From Phaeosaccion multiseriatum (taxonomy: Eukaryota > Ochrophyta, other classes), in the NCBI GenBank assembly GCA_965112735.1, contig OZ218957.1, positions 2,418,001 through 2,482,000 on the forward strand: a stretch of DNA of 64,000 nucleotides, given 5' to 3'. Below, piece after piece: positions 22,034-32,418 of this stretch (positions within the stretch are counted from its first letter, which is position 1; each line of letters begins with the position of its first letter). The notes beneath the pieces were generated by a model. It saw only the letters and a program-made list of their open reading frames with translations, had not been told where the DNA came from and made no database searches. The position numbers and the translations under genes are program-made.

Positions 22034-22232
22034 TGCAGTTGCCTGTGTCGACGCCTCCTGCCTCGACCTCAGCTGTTGCTCCTCATGCTCCACCTCTTCT
22101 AGTAGGAGAGGGAGAAATACACAGGCGGCCGCACGAGGAAGAGGAGCTTGTGAACAGCCGCAACTACCCACAAGCAGAGGTGGAGCATGACAAGCAACAG
22201 CTGAGGTCGAGGCAGGAGGACTCGACACAGGC
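22034..22232. repeat. Long inverted repeat with ~55-bp arms
   Basis: The left arm contains CCTCCTGCCTCGACCTCAGC and the right arm its complement GCTGAGGTCGAGGCAGGAGG. Both arms continue into a shared CATGCTCCACCTCT block, with a few mismatches. A ~75-bp spacer separates them. I find no convincing target duplication, and the ends differ from the TCG-type family. Confidence 0.75.
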
Positions 22233-22592
22233 AGACGGTCTAGCAAACACGCCTTCAGCGGTAGCCCGAGAAGTAAGCAACTCGCTACATCTACTGATCT
22301 GGACGAGCTTCGTTCGCTCCCAGCCAGGCCCTCGGGTGGTGCGAGAGAACAGGCATCAGTGAATTGGTCAGATGTATACTGGGTGGCTGGCGCCAGCAGG
22401 CATTGGAGCAGAAGTTGGTAACCCTGCAGTCAGCGCTGCTTGCTTCGTACTGACCGCTTCTGCGGTCTGGCACGTGGACGGACTGGCACACTAGATGGCG
22501 CGGGAGCTCATGGATCGACATGGCAGCAAAGCGTGGCTGGTATGGGGAGAGAATGGTGTGGAGTGGAGCGCAGCAGAGAATAGAGGAGGGTC

Positions 22593-22748
22593 CACCGAGT
22601 TGGTGAGAGTTTGTGGACCAGTGTCCATGCCCACCGAGTTGGTGAGAGTTTGTGGACCAGTGTCCATGCCCACCGAGTTGGTGAGAGTTTGTGGACCAGT
22701 GTCCATGCCCACCGAGTTGGTGAGAGTTTGTGGACCAGTGTCCATGCC
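22593..22748. repeat. 39-bp tandem repeat, four copies
   Basis: Four consecutive, apparently identical 39-bp units starting CACCGAGTTGGTGAGAGTTT. There is no spacer between units and no coding evidence. Confidence 0.93.
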
Positions 22749-23356
22749 CACTCAATCGAGTTATACTAGGCTGGGGGTGGGGTCTTCGTAGCTTGAGGGG
22801 GACAGACGGAAGCGGAGTAGTGGCCGACATGGCACCACATGGGCTGCGAGCAGCTGGAAGACATCCACGTGTGTTGGTTGGTATCCCTTGCCTGGCGGCA
22901 CCTCCCTGGACTTGTGAGGTGCCTCGGCGGGGTGGTTGTGTTCGTGCGTAGCTCGGTGTGGGGGGAGGCTTGGGCTGCTCGTGCTTGGCAATGTCTCGTG
23001 GTACACGTCCAGCCTAACCGCTCGCTCGAGCTTATCCCGATGGTGGGCGATACACTGAGGAGCAGCGGTGATTCATCAACAAGCGCCTCATTTCTATTCG
23101 GCTGCTTGACTCAGCGGATTTGGTGGGTTGTGACCCCATGTACGACGGAGAGCAGCTTTGGACCTAGCTTCGCTCGTGGATGGAGCAAGACAAGAGTGGG
23201 TTGGTACCTCCCTAGCGTGGCGGCGCTCGTGTGTAAGTGGGGACGAGTTTTGGTGACTGTTAGAGCCTTCTGGTGAGTTGGCTACTACGACCGTAGCTGC
23301 ATGCGCATTGCTAGGGGTGCTAGCTTGTCTCCTTCGTCTTGGGTTGGGGTTGCTAG

Positions 23357-23613
23357 TCGGCCCCCCGCGAGGTTTCTCTGGCTCCTGGCTTCTGGGCCGT
23401 AGCTCCCTTCTGGCTTCGGGCTTCTGGCCGCAGGCCAGCGCTGGCTTTTTGGCTTTCGGCCGTAGGCCGCCTCTGGCTTCTGGCTTGTCACTCTTTCCCG
23501 CTGGTGACTGCCTTCTGCTGGTCGCAGCCCAGCCCCTGGCTTCTCGGCTTTCGGCCGCAGGCCGCCTCTGGCTTCTGCCTACCGGGGGCCAGAGAAACCT
23601 CGCGGGGGGCCGA
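23357..23613. mobile_element. Foldback MITE, 257 bp
   Basis: Perfect 26-bp terminal inverted repeats begin TCGGCCCCCCGCGAGGTTTC and share the GCGAGGTTTCTC core with the inner element at 21437. Flanked by the duplicated 6-mer TGCTAG (23351-23356 and 23614-23619). The interior consists of CTGGCTTCTGG and GGCCG(C/T)AGGCC units and is largely self-complementary. Confidence 0.9.
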
Positions 23614-24234
23614 TGCTAGTTCTTTCATATGAACGGCCTTGGGATTGCGCGGTCACTAGGCTGGTTATGGGGCTATACACGTACACTCCAGCTTACTTAT
23701 TCGTCTGAAGTTGTAGCTTTCGAGGTCAAGTCTCCTGAGGTGGTCTGTGTTCCTCGCTCAGCTCCCGTGCCTCCCTGCTAAACGGTGGACGGCAAGCCTT
23801 GAAAGGATGAGTGGACTGTACTCAAAGCTGCCTGAATACCCCATGACCCATTTGGAGTAGAGAATGTTTCGGGATGCACACCCTCGTATTCAACTAGGTT
23901 GCTTATTGGCGACTGAGCCACCTCACACACCTCAGATAACCAACAGAAGGGATCGATATCCTGTGTCGTCCGTGTAATACCTTTCCTAACTCCCTCTCTC
24001 TCTTGTCTTATCCTCCTCCTGCGACTGACCGTTCATTCAATTCGAGGCATCCCCCCAATTGGCGACGACAATCCGGATTCCAACATCCTAAGCACCTTTG
24101 AGACTCCACGCGACAGAGGCAGACCCAGTCGCGGTATTCGGTACTTCGAGTCCCGACAACACGCTATTGCACATTTGTCGATAGCCACGCTGTTGCCCCC
24201 TTGCGATTGGCGAAACGCTTTCCCTGCCCATAAT

Positions 24235-26196
24235 TCGGCTCCAGACTGGCCTAGAAGCCTAGGCCTAGAGACGAAATTCGGCCGGCCTAGGGGGGCGGCA
24301 GGCCCCCGGCCTAGGCCTAGAGGGGGCCGCAGGTCCCCGGCCTAGGCCTATTTTTGGCGCAGCCCCCCCGGCCTAGGCCTGGACAAGATCACGGTGTGCG
24401 CCGGCCGTAACCAGTAATCAGCCCCCGGCCGGCGCAAAATCAGTAATCAGGCCGGCTGGTCACCGGCTGTAATCAGAATCAGATGATCTTGTCCAGGGTC
24501 GACTCCCTCCCTCCCTCCCTCCCTCCCTCCTCCCTCTCTCCTTCCCTCCCTCCCTCCCTCCCTCCCTCCCTCACTCCCTCCCTCCCTCCCTCCCTCCCTC
24601 CCTCCCTCCCTCCTTCCCTCCCTCCCTCCCTCCCTCCCTCCCTCCCTCCCTCCCTCCCTCCCTCCCTCCCTCCCTCCCTCCCTCCCTCCCTCCCTCCCTC
24701 CCTCCCTCCCTCCCTCCCTCCCTCCCTCCCTCCCTCCCTCCCTCCCTCCCTCCCTCCCTCCCTCCCTCCCTCCCTCCCTCCCTCCCTCCCTCCCTCCCTC
24801 CCTCCCTCCCTCCCTCCCTCCCTCCCTCCCTCCCTCCCTCCCTCCCTCCCTCCCTCCCTCCCTCCCTCCCTCCCTCCCTCCCTCCCTCCCTCCCTCCCTC
24901 CCTCCCTCCCTCCCTCCCTCCCTCCCTCCCTCCCTCCCTCCCTCCCTCCCTCCCTCCCTCCCTCCCTCCCTCCCTCCCTCCCTCCCTCCCTCCCTCCCTC
25001 CCTCCCTCCCTCCCTCCCTCCCTCCCTCCCTCCCTCCCTCCCTCCCTCCCTCCCTCCCTCCCTCCCTCCCTCCCTCCCTCCCTCCCTCCCTCCCTCCCTC
25101 CCTCCCTCCCTCCCTCCCTCCCTCCCTCCCTCCCTCCCTCCCTCCCTCCCTCCCTCCCTCCCTCCCTCCCTCCCTCCCTCCCTCCCTCCCTCCCTCCCTC
25201 CCTCCCTCCCTCCCTCCCTCCCTCCCTCCCTCCCTCCCTCCCTCCCTCCCTCCCTCCCTCCCTCCCTCCCTCCCTCCCTCCCTCCCTCCCTCCCTCCCTC
25301 CCTCCCTCCCTCCCTCCCTCCCTCCCTCCCTCCCTCCCTCCCTCCCTCCCTCCCTCCCTCCCTCCCTCCCTCCCTCCCTCCCTCCCTCCCTCCCTCCCTC
25401 CCTCCCTCCCTCCCTCCCTCCCTCCCTCCCTCCCTCCCTCCCTCCCTCCCTCCCTCCCTCCCTCCCTCCCTCCCTCCCTCCCTCCCTCCCTCCCTCCCTC
25501 CCTCCCTCCCTCCCTCCCTCCCTCCCTCCCTCCCTCCCTCCCTCCCTCCCTCCCTCCCTCCCTCCCTCCCTCCCTCCCTCCCTCCCTCCCTCCCTCCCTC
25601 CCTCCCTCCCTCCCTCCCTCCCTCCCTCCCTCCCTCCCTCCCTCCCTCCCTCCCTCCCTCCCTCCCTCCCTCCCTCCCTCCCTCCCTCCCTCCCTCCCTC
25701 CCTCCCTCCCTCCCTCCCTCCCTCCCTCCCTCCCTCCCTCCCTCCCTCCCTCCCTCCCTCCCTCCCTCCCTCCCTCCCTCCCTCCCTCCCTCCCTCCCTC
25801 CCTCCCTCCCTCCCTCCCTCCCTCCCTCCCTCCCTCCCTCCCTCCCTCCCTCCCTCCCTCCCTCCCTCCCTCCCTCCCTCCCTCCCTCCCTCCCTCCCTC
25901 CCTCTCGACCCTGGACAAGATTACGGTGTGCGCCGGCCGTAATCAGTAATCAGCCCCCGGCTGGCGCATAATCAGTACTCAGGCCGGCTGGCGCCGGTCA
26001 TAATCAGTAATCAGGCCGGCTGCGCCGGCCGTAATTACTAATCAGATAGGTCGAGGCCTAGGCCTAGAACCGCCGGCCTAGGGAGAAAAAATGGCCGGCC
26101 TAGAGCGGCCAACGGCCGCCGGCCTAGGCCTAGAGCGGGCGTAGGCCGCTCGGCCTAGGGCCTAGAGCATAGGCTTCTAGGCCAGTCTGGAGCCGA
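24235..26196. mobile_element. Giant foldback element (1.96 kb) with a satellite loop
   Basis: The terminal repeats start TCGGCTCCAGACTGGCCTAG on the left and end with the exact complement on the right, flanked by the duplicated 6-mer CATAAT (24229-24234 and 26197-26202). The arms, each about 270-290 bp, are packed with GGCCTAGGCC palindromes and CGCCGGCCGTAA/TCAGTAATCAG units. The innermost arm sequence is ATCTTGTCCAGGGTCGA at 24486-24502, with its complement TCGACCCTGGACAAGAT at 25905-25921. Between them lies the CCCT array. No transposase frame is visible, so it would need a helper element. Confidence 0.87.
24503..25904. repeat. (CCCT)n satellite array, ~1.4 kb
   Basis: About 350 tandem tetranucleotides, interrupted only near the left end (24528-24615). 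It forms the loop of the foldback element. Both strands translate as endless (PPSL)n and (EGGR)n because the 4-nt unit contains no stop; these frames are not genes. Confidence 0.97.
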
Positions 26197-26818
26197 CATA
26201 ATTATTCCTTGCCGATATGCCTTTGCCGGCGACGGAGGTGCCAAGAGCTGATAGCAGACCCGGCTGAGCCGCTGAGCCGCTGAGCCGCCAATACCTTGTT
26301 CCGGGCTGGCTGCGCCGGTGATACTAATAGGATGCGGGCTGACCACCCCCCAATTAAAATTAAACAAAAACCCTCGATCTTGATCTAGTGATCTAGTGCG
26401 TATCCGTCCTGCGGGCTAGCTCAAGCCGAAGGTCAGCTTCCACCCACAGCAGCACGTACACAACTCTTACGCAGCCTGTGTACCATTCCATCCTACTACC
26501 ACCCTCCCACTCCCCCACTCTCCCACACACGTGTGCACAAGAAGTCATGAAGTCATTTAAAAGTCGTCGAATGATCGAAAGTCGACGTTCGGCATAGTGG
26601 GGTCACGCCCAACAAGTCAACGAACACAAAAAATCGTGAGAGAGCAAATTCGCGCCACTCGAGGCTCTTTCAGCGAGGCCTTAACATGCAAACACTCAAG
26701 ACTCTCTGTGTCGCGAACAATCCTATCGAGAGTGATATATTGCTACTTGCAGCACACATGTTGTGAACTCTGTGCATGTGCGCAACAACAACCCTCAACC
26801 TTAAGCTCTTCCAACTCT

Positions 26819-27901
26819 ATGGCGGGCCTGATGGAGCCAAGGAGTGAGCAACCGGTAAAGCACCGGCGGAAGTCGGGGCATCAGCAGCAGTATCAGCGGA
26901 AGGGAGAGGAGCAGCAGCAGCAGCCCTACGCCAAGCTTACGGTGGTCCTCGACATGGATGGTAAGGGAGAAGCAATGTGCGGATGACCCCAGGCGATATT
27001 TTACTGCAATAGGCCTCTTTTATTTGCCTTCCGGTACTTCTCTCGTAGTGGCCTCCTCTGACCCTGTTACACCACCACCTTCTCCCCCTCCTCCCCCTTG
27101 TCGTCGTCCTCCTCGTCCTCCTCGTGCTCGTCCTGCTCTTCTTCCTCCTCCTCCACCTCCACCTCCCCCCCCTGCCGCTGCACTTTTAACGCCCCTTCAG
27201 AATGCATTCTACACACCAAGTTCACCGGTGCCAACGCGTATCGACAGACCGAGGAGAGACCCGACCACGTGCGCGCTGCCAAAGACTCCTTCTGGGTGGC
27301 GCTGGACGACGGAGACGCCGGCCACGTGAATCTTCGGCCGGGCGTTCGAGCCTTTCTCCAAGAGCTCTCGATCAACTACACAGTCGTAGTCTTTTCAGCA
27401 GCAATGTCAGATTATGGGAACCTCGTGCTGGACCAGCTGGACCCCACCGACACTCTCATTTCGAAGCGCCTCTTTCGGAATGCGTGCCGCCAGCGCCGGG
27501 GTGCTTTCTTGAAGGACCTCAGCGCGGCGGTAGGCACAGATTTGGCCCGGACTGTGCTCGTGGACAACAACCCCTTCTCCTTCCTCACCCACCCCACCAA
27601 CGGCGTCTTGGTGTCTTCCTTCTACGACGACGAGCACGACAGCGCGCTGGAGAGCGTGCTGCAGCTGATTCACCACCTCGACAGGCAGGAGGATGTGCGA
27701 CCCATTCTGGGGGAGATGTTCAGATTAGAAACGCTGTTGGGTGACTACAGAAAGGCTCTGGGACTGGGTGATGACATGATGGATGAGACCGAGGGGGAGT
27801 ACGACGACGACGACGACGACGATGACGAGGATGATGACACCACCAGTGAAGACAGTAGCCGCTGCTCCGGCGAGGACAGCAGCGACGACTGCTTTCTGTG
27901 A
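26819..27901 (+). CDS. FCP1/SCP-type (HAD family) phosphatase
   Basis: Two exons, 26819-26960 and 27201-27901, join in frame, giving 280 residues. The catalytic motif is formed across the splice junction: VVLDMDE-CILHTKF, equivalent to the DLDETL motif of CTD phosphatases, with Asp45 as nucleophile and Asp47 as acid/base. Motif II is VVVFSAAMSDYGN, with Ser in place of the common Thr. Motif III is VLVDNNPFSF. In this family the phosphoaspartate mechanism removes phosphate from Ser/Thr, often on RNA polymerase II CTD. The N-terminus is Gln-rich and the C-terminus is an Asp/Glu/Ser tail (EYDDDDDDDDEDDDTTSEDS). Substrate is unknown; no BRCT domain is present, so it is SCP/Dullard-like in size rather than FCP1. 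The start at 26819 is the first ATG near recognisable sequence; an in-frame upstream start at 26597 cannot be excluded. Confidence 0.85.
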
Positions 27902-28355
27902 GCCAACAGTAGAGATAGATCTACGGGCTCTTTGTACCTAGGCCGTGGCCATGATTTTGTGTGAAGGACGAGGCGGGGAAGGTTTGTTCGGCGGTGTTGT
28001 CCACCGACCGACGAATGATCACCCGCGCTGTTGAGTTAAAAGAAGAAGAGTAGTGTACCTGTGTATTTGGTCTCGTATGTCTCCCACATGTGCCAGACCT
28101 GCACTCAAGTTAAAGTGTTCTAGTCTAATATATATTTCATATTAGTAAAGACAATGGCTAAAAGGAGAGAAAAGGAATAAACCCAAGTGTAATAAACCCA
28201 CCCTCGCTCTCTCGCGGCCATGCGTCCCATGGGGGGGGGAAGGCTCGAATGATCCCTCCCAGCAGAGTCTTACGACACGAGCACACAGAGCACAGCTCAA
28301 AACAAGAGTTGTCGCTTGGCTGTGTGCGTTATACATTGTAGAGGATGATGCTCAC
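27902..28355. other. Convergent intergenic region
   Basis: 3' flanks of the phosphatase and the coiled-coil gene. There is an AT-rich patch with the short palindrome TAATATATATTTCATATTA (28126-28144). No gene seen. Confidence 0.5.
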
Positions 28356-29180
28356 TCACTTTCCCGTGAGTTTGCCCCAGAAGGACTTGGCCTCTCCCGA
28401 CGCCTTGTCCAGAGCCGCCTTGCCATCCTTCTCCGCCTTGGCAGAGGCGGCTCTCGCGTCCTTCTCAGCCTTGGCCGCCGCATCTTTCAGCTTCTTCTCC
28501 GCTTTCTGTGCCTTCTCCCGGGCATCCTTCTCAGCCTTGGCGGCCGCATCCTTGAGCTTCTTCTCGGCGGCAGCTGCCTTCTCCCGGGCCTCCTTCTCAA
28601 GCTTTGCCGCCTTCTCTCGGGCCTCCTTCTCGAGCTTTTGCGCCTTCTCCTTCATCTCCTTCTCGGCTTTGGCTGCCTTGGCCTTTGCCTCCTTCTCAAG
28701 CTCTGCCGCCTTCTTCTTTGCCTCTTCCTTTTTGGCCTTGAGGCTGGCTGCGGCATCACTCTGCGCCTTACTTGCACCGTCCTTTGCCGAGTCCTTCAGC
28801 TGGACGGACGGACGCACAGCCAAGAAGAGGAGGGAAAGGGAAGCGAAAGGGTTAGGTACGACCGAGGGGAGAAGAAAGATGGCTCTTCCACTCTTCCCTT
28901 CTCTTTCTCTCTACACTTTGTTCCAAATGCGGAGGGGGAGAATGTATCAATCGTATCGTTTCGACACAGAGGGCTGAAGGAGAAGAGGAGAGACGGATCG
29001 GCAAAGTCAGTGAAGGGTCAGGACTTAAATGCATACAGTACCCACCTTCTTGGACGCCTTATCGAACTTTGCGTTGGCATCCTTCAAGGTCTTGTCTCCT
29101 CCTCCCCAGGCCTCGGTTGTGAGCACCACGCAGGCGAGGAGGGCGAGGAGAGCCAGGATCAGGGTCTTGGAAGACATCAT
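28356..29180 (-). CDS. Secreted Ala/Lys/Glu-rich coiled-coil protein
   Basis: Two exons, 29046-29180 and 28356-28799, join in frame, giving 192 residues. The start (MMSSKTLILALLALLACVVL) is a signal peptide, followed by TTEAWGGGDKTLKDANAKFD. From residue about 50 the sequence is an almost continuous heptad-like helix built from repeats such as KLEKEAREKAA and KKLKDAAAKAEKDA, ending SFWGKLTGK. Runs of this type are seen in LEA-like and apolipoprotein-like amphipathic helices. I cannot assign a family. The intron separates the signal-peptide exon from the repeat exon. Confidence 0.75.
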
Positions 29181-29680
29181 CTTGATCTACTAGAACAGAG
29201 GGCGTGGAAGAAGAGGCATGCAGGAGCAGCGAACGGCATGGGTGAGGCTAGGAAACTAGATTGCGGGTTGTTTGACTCCAAATTTAGACAGCGCATCTCT
29301 GCACTTCCACCGCATTCCAAGCAGTAGAGAGTCCAAGCAAAGCCATCCCTCCCCAACCGAGCAAGCAGAGCAAGCGCAGTGGGCGGAGGAGGAGCAAGGG
29401 AAGGGAAAAATTGGTAAAATCTTAACCAAGATTTTAAGATTTCCAAGAAAAAAAAAAGATTTGAATGTTGCACCTACCTGAATCCTTCTCCTGGTTGAAT
29501 AGTGAGCTCGGGGTCGGGACACGAGAGGAAGAGATAGAGTTGCAGCGGGATATGGGTGCAGTCCGCCGGAAGGGAAGAGTGTGTTGGTCTGAGGGGAAAG
29601 GGGGAGAAAACAAAATTCCCCCCCTGGAGTTGACTGAACAAACTGGAATTCCTCACTTTGGATTATTTTGTCAGCTGTTG
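29181..29680. promoter_or_regulatory. Divergent intergenic promoter region
   Basis: Up to 500 bp between head-to-head genes. An AT-rich stretch with AAAATCTTAACCAAGATTTT (29418-29437), partly self-complementary, and an A10 run follow at 29410-29460. The right boundary depends on which start codon of the plus gene is used. Confidence 0.35.
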
Positions 29681-30587
29681 ATGCTGCCCTTGAAGGCGAG
29701 TGAAACATTTGTACGCGCAAGGAGAGGGCGGAGACGGGAAAGAGGGCGGGGAAGCTCGTCGAGGACCTGCAGCAGCGGTGTGGACAAGCGCCTCCGGCAG
29801 CACCTGGCCCTCGTTGCACACGGTCTGCGAGCAGCTTCCCTGCTCGACTTCTACACAGGCAGTCCGGAAACTTTGCAGGCGATCCTGGGGGACCTTGAGC
29901 GGGAGAGCAACAGGACCGATGGTCTAGCCCCCCTCCCTCCGTGGGGGGACGTTGCAGTGCTGTGGGTCGGCCCATGCCCCTTCATCCTCAACAAGGTAGA
30001 GCTTTGTTGGAGAGGGAAGGAGGAGGAGGAGGAGGAGGAGGAGGAGGAGGAGGAGGAGGAGCATGAAAGAGGTCGGATTGGCACCGCATTCTAAACCTCC
30101 ATCCGTCGCACGTCAACACCCCTGCTCGCCCCACCCAGACTCGCCAACGGGAGCGCCTGGCTAGACTTCGCCAGGCGCTGCTATGTAAGGCTTCTACAGC
30201 TCCTCCTGGTGGACGGTTAGAACAAGTAGTTGGACATGAGGAGGCTTTCCTGAGAGGAGCGACACCCCCGCCGCCGCAGCAGCAGCAACAGGACGGTGGT
30301 GAGCCGCGAGGAGTTCCTGACCCTCCACAAGAGGGGGAGCCTGTAGTCTCTCCCATCGGGGCCCTGCTCTCGCACCCCAACCCCAGGTCAAGTGACTACA
30401 ACTCGGACAATAATGTTGCGACACCCGACATCAATGCTCTGCTCCACGAAGCCATCGGTAGCGCCTTCGTCGATGTGGACCTCTCTCGCCAGGCGCGGCC
30501 CTCTTGCGCCACAGCCAGGCTCGCACCTATGCTTCTCGCGGCATTGACTCACCTGGATGGTGGCCTGGGCTGGACGATTAGCCCATC

Positions 30588-30618
<31 letters not shown>

Positions 30619-31841
30619 GAGGAGGAGGAGCAGGAGGGGATTCTGGTGCAGCTGCTGGGAGAGGTGGGCCTCACCGGCCTCGCCGGATGGTTGGTACGTA
30701 GTGTCGGGTAAAGGGAGGCCAAGCGGGGGGGCTGGGGGGCAGTCGTTGGGTCACAAGCTTTCCCAAAGGGTTTGTGTCTTGCTTTTCACAAGCTCGACAG
30801 AGGGGCCCCTCATGTGCCCAACTAAGCCTTCGGCGTTCCTGTCCTGCTTTGTGCCCCTCCCCCCCTCTCGCCCCCCCCATCTGATGACCACAGCTGGAGT
30901 ACCCAGTGGTGTACTGCTATTCAGGTTCGGAAAATAACCTCTCCCTCGTCCCTCTTCTCGTCTACTCGATCACGCTCGGAGTGAGGCTCAGTCGGAGCGG
31001 GAGGAAGAAAGGTGCTGTCGCGAAGGAACGCATCGACGATCCTCCTCCTTCTACCGCTGCGGAGGAGCCCAGGACGACGATGATGATGTCGATGCCGGCA
31101 TCGCACGGACCAGAGTCCAGAGCAGCACCACGACCTCTGCTGCCCACACACACACTGCCGCTCTTGTCGCTGGCAGGCCGAGCGGCCGAGAAGCAGATGG
31201 CGACGACAGCAGGTCAAGGAGGTGGTGGTGGTGGTGGTGGTGGTGGTGGTGGTGGTGGTGGTGCAGGAGGAGGAGGAGGTGGTGGTGGTGGTGGTGGTGG
31301 TGGAGGAGAAGGAGAAGGAGGAGGAGGAGGAGGAGGAGGAGGAGGAGGAAGAGGAGGAGGAGGAGGAGGAGGTGAAGAAGAAGGAGGAGAAGAAGAAGCA
31401 GTATGGAGCACATTCGACCACACCTTTAGCTTCAGCGTTCCCTTGGAAACGCAAGGGCTCACAGACGATGCTTCTTCTCTTCACGCCGACTCAGACTCTC
31501 TCGTCCACTGCTGCCTGCGGGAGATGCAGTGGCGAGTGACACGCGGAGGAGGTGACGGCCATCTTGCGAGTAGAGTAAGTGGAGCAAGTAGAGCAGGAGC
31601 GCGGGAGGGGTGTGGACAAGGGGAGGAAGGAGAGGAGGAGGAGGAGGAGGAGGAGGAGGAGGAGGAGGAGAAGGGGAAGGAGGGGACCTTCGTGCGTCTT
31701 CCTCCTCGTGCTCCGCCCCACGCACATGACAGGAGTGACGGCGAGGAGAGCACTCGGCCGGGCTACGGCAAGGGGGAGATGGGAGGGGTGTCCTTTGCAG
31801 TGACTTGCCGCTCTGAGACGCTGCTGCGAGTCATGCTGTGA
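29681..31841 (+). CDS. UPF0739 (C1orf74)-like protein with poly-Gly and poly-Glu inserts
   Basis: Exons 29681-29995, 30139-30693 and 30894-31841 join in frame, giving about 605 residues. In-frame ATGs at 29465 and 29552 are alternative starts. Recognisable blocks are LALVAHGLRAASLLDFY, VAVLWVGPCPFILNK, IGSAFVDVDLSRQ, EYPVVYCYSGSENNLSLVPL and HTFSFSVPLETQG. Their order resembles the UPF0739/C1orf74 family pattern (LRGLKPA…, an N-rich strand, FVDVS, YPVLYW, N-L—VPL). That family has no established function. Long inserts of Gly (31221-31380) and Glu (31636-31672) come from GGT/GGA triplet runs and roughly double the family's usual length. The assignment is from remembered motifs and is moderate only. 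Confidence 0.6.
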
Positions 31842-32418
31842 GAGGGGGCGAGGCAGAGAGGCACGGCGTACAAACAACACTAATTGGCACAATTGTAACC
31901 GTTGAGAGAAGTGTCTTTTCCCCCCCTCTTTTGTTTGTGTAACTTTAATTTATACTTATCTTTTCTCACTTCCGAAGGGAACAAGAGGCCCTCTCGCTCT
32001 CTCTCTTCTCTCTAACAAACATGAAACACACATACTATACTAACTCGTATCTACCATCGTAGTACCAATCGTAGTACCAACACTACACCACTCTACACAT
32101 GGTTCTCCGATTCCTCCCCCCCCCCCCCCCCAAACCCCTCTAAGCACACACACGGCATGTTGCAAAGCAAAACAGGGTATATGGGGGGGGGGGGAGGGAG
32201 GGATGAACCTTCAGCCCCCCTCCGTCCAAACTTGTAACGGTGGGCCCGCCTGAACAGGGTGGGCCACTAGCATACTAAAATCACTTTCTTCCTTCTACAA
32301 CACACACTCCTTCCTCTTCCACAGGCACGGATAGAAGCTTCCATTCGTTCATCACCCATCTAATGCCATCTGGCGAGGGCAAGGCCTGCAGAGTAGTCAG
32401 CGCTCCCCACCTCAGCAC
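31842..32418. other. Convergent intergenic region
   Basis: Tail-to-tail 3' flanks with C14 and G9 homopolymer runs at 32116-32130 and 32184-32193. No coding evidence. Confidence 0.5.

Larger units (their letters stand above)
20096..26818. other. 6.7-kb gene-free repeat cluster between divergent genes
   Basis: No frame here shows coding character beyond translated repeats. It contains an ACTC satellite, five related foldback insertions, a GA array, a 39-bp tandem repeat, an unrelated inverted repeat, and a 1.4-kb CCCT array. Unannotated stretches (20160-20690, 23620-24228 and 26203-26818) show nothing I can name; the last must include the promoter of the FCP1-like gene. Confidence 0.6.

Noticed and set aside
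22593-22748. Regular direct repeats resembling a CRISPR array
   Set aside because: The 39-bp units are directly adjacent with no unique spacers, and the host is a eukaryote.
24479-25949. Open frames of 479 and 488 codons on both strands, (REGG)n and (SLPP)n
   Set aside because: They are translations of a tetranucleotide array that contains no stop codon; no unique sequence or domain is present.
29256-29975. Minus-strand 239-codon frame
   Set aside because: It overlaps the promoter gap and first exon of the UPF0739-like gene and has no recognisable domain.
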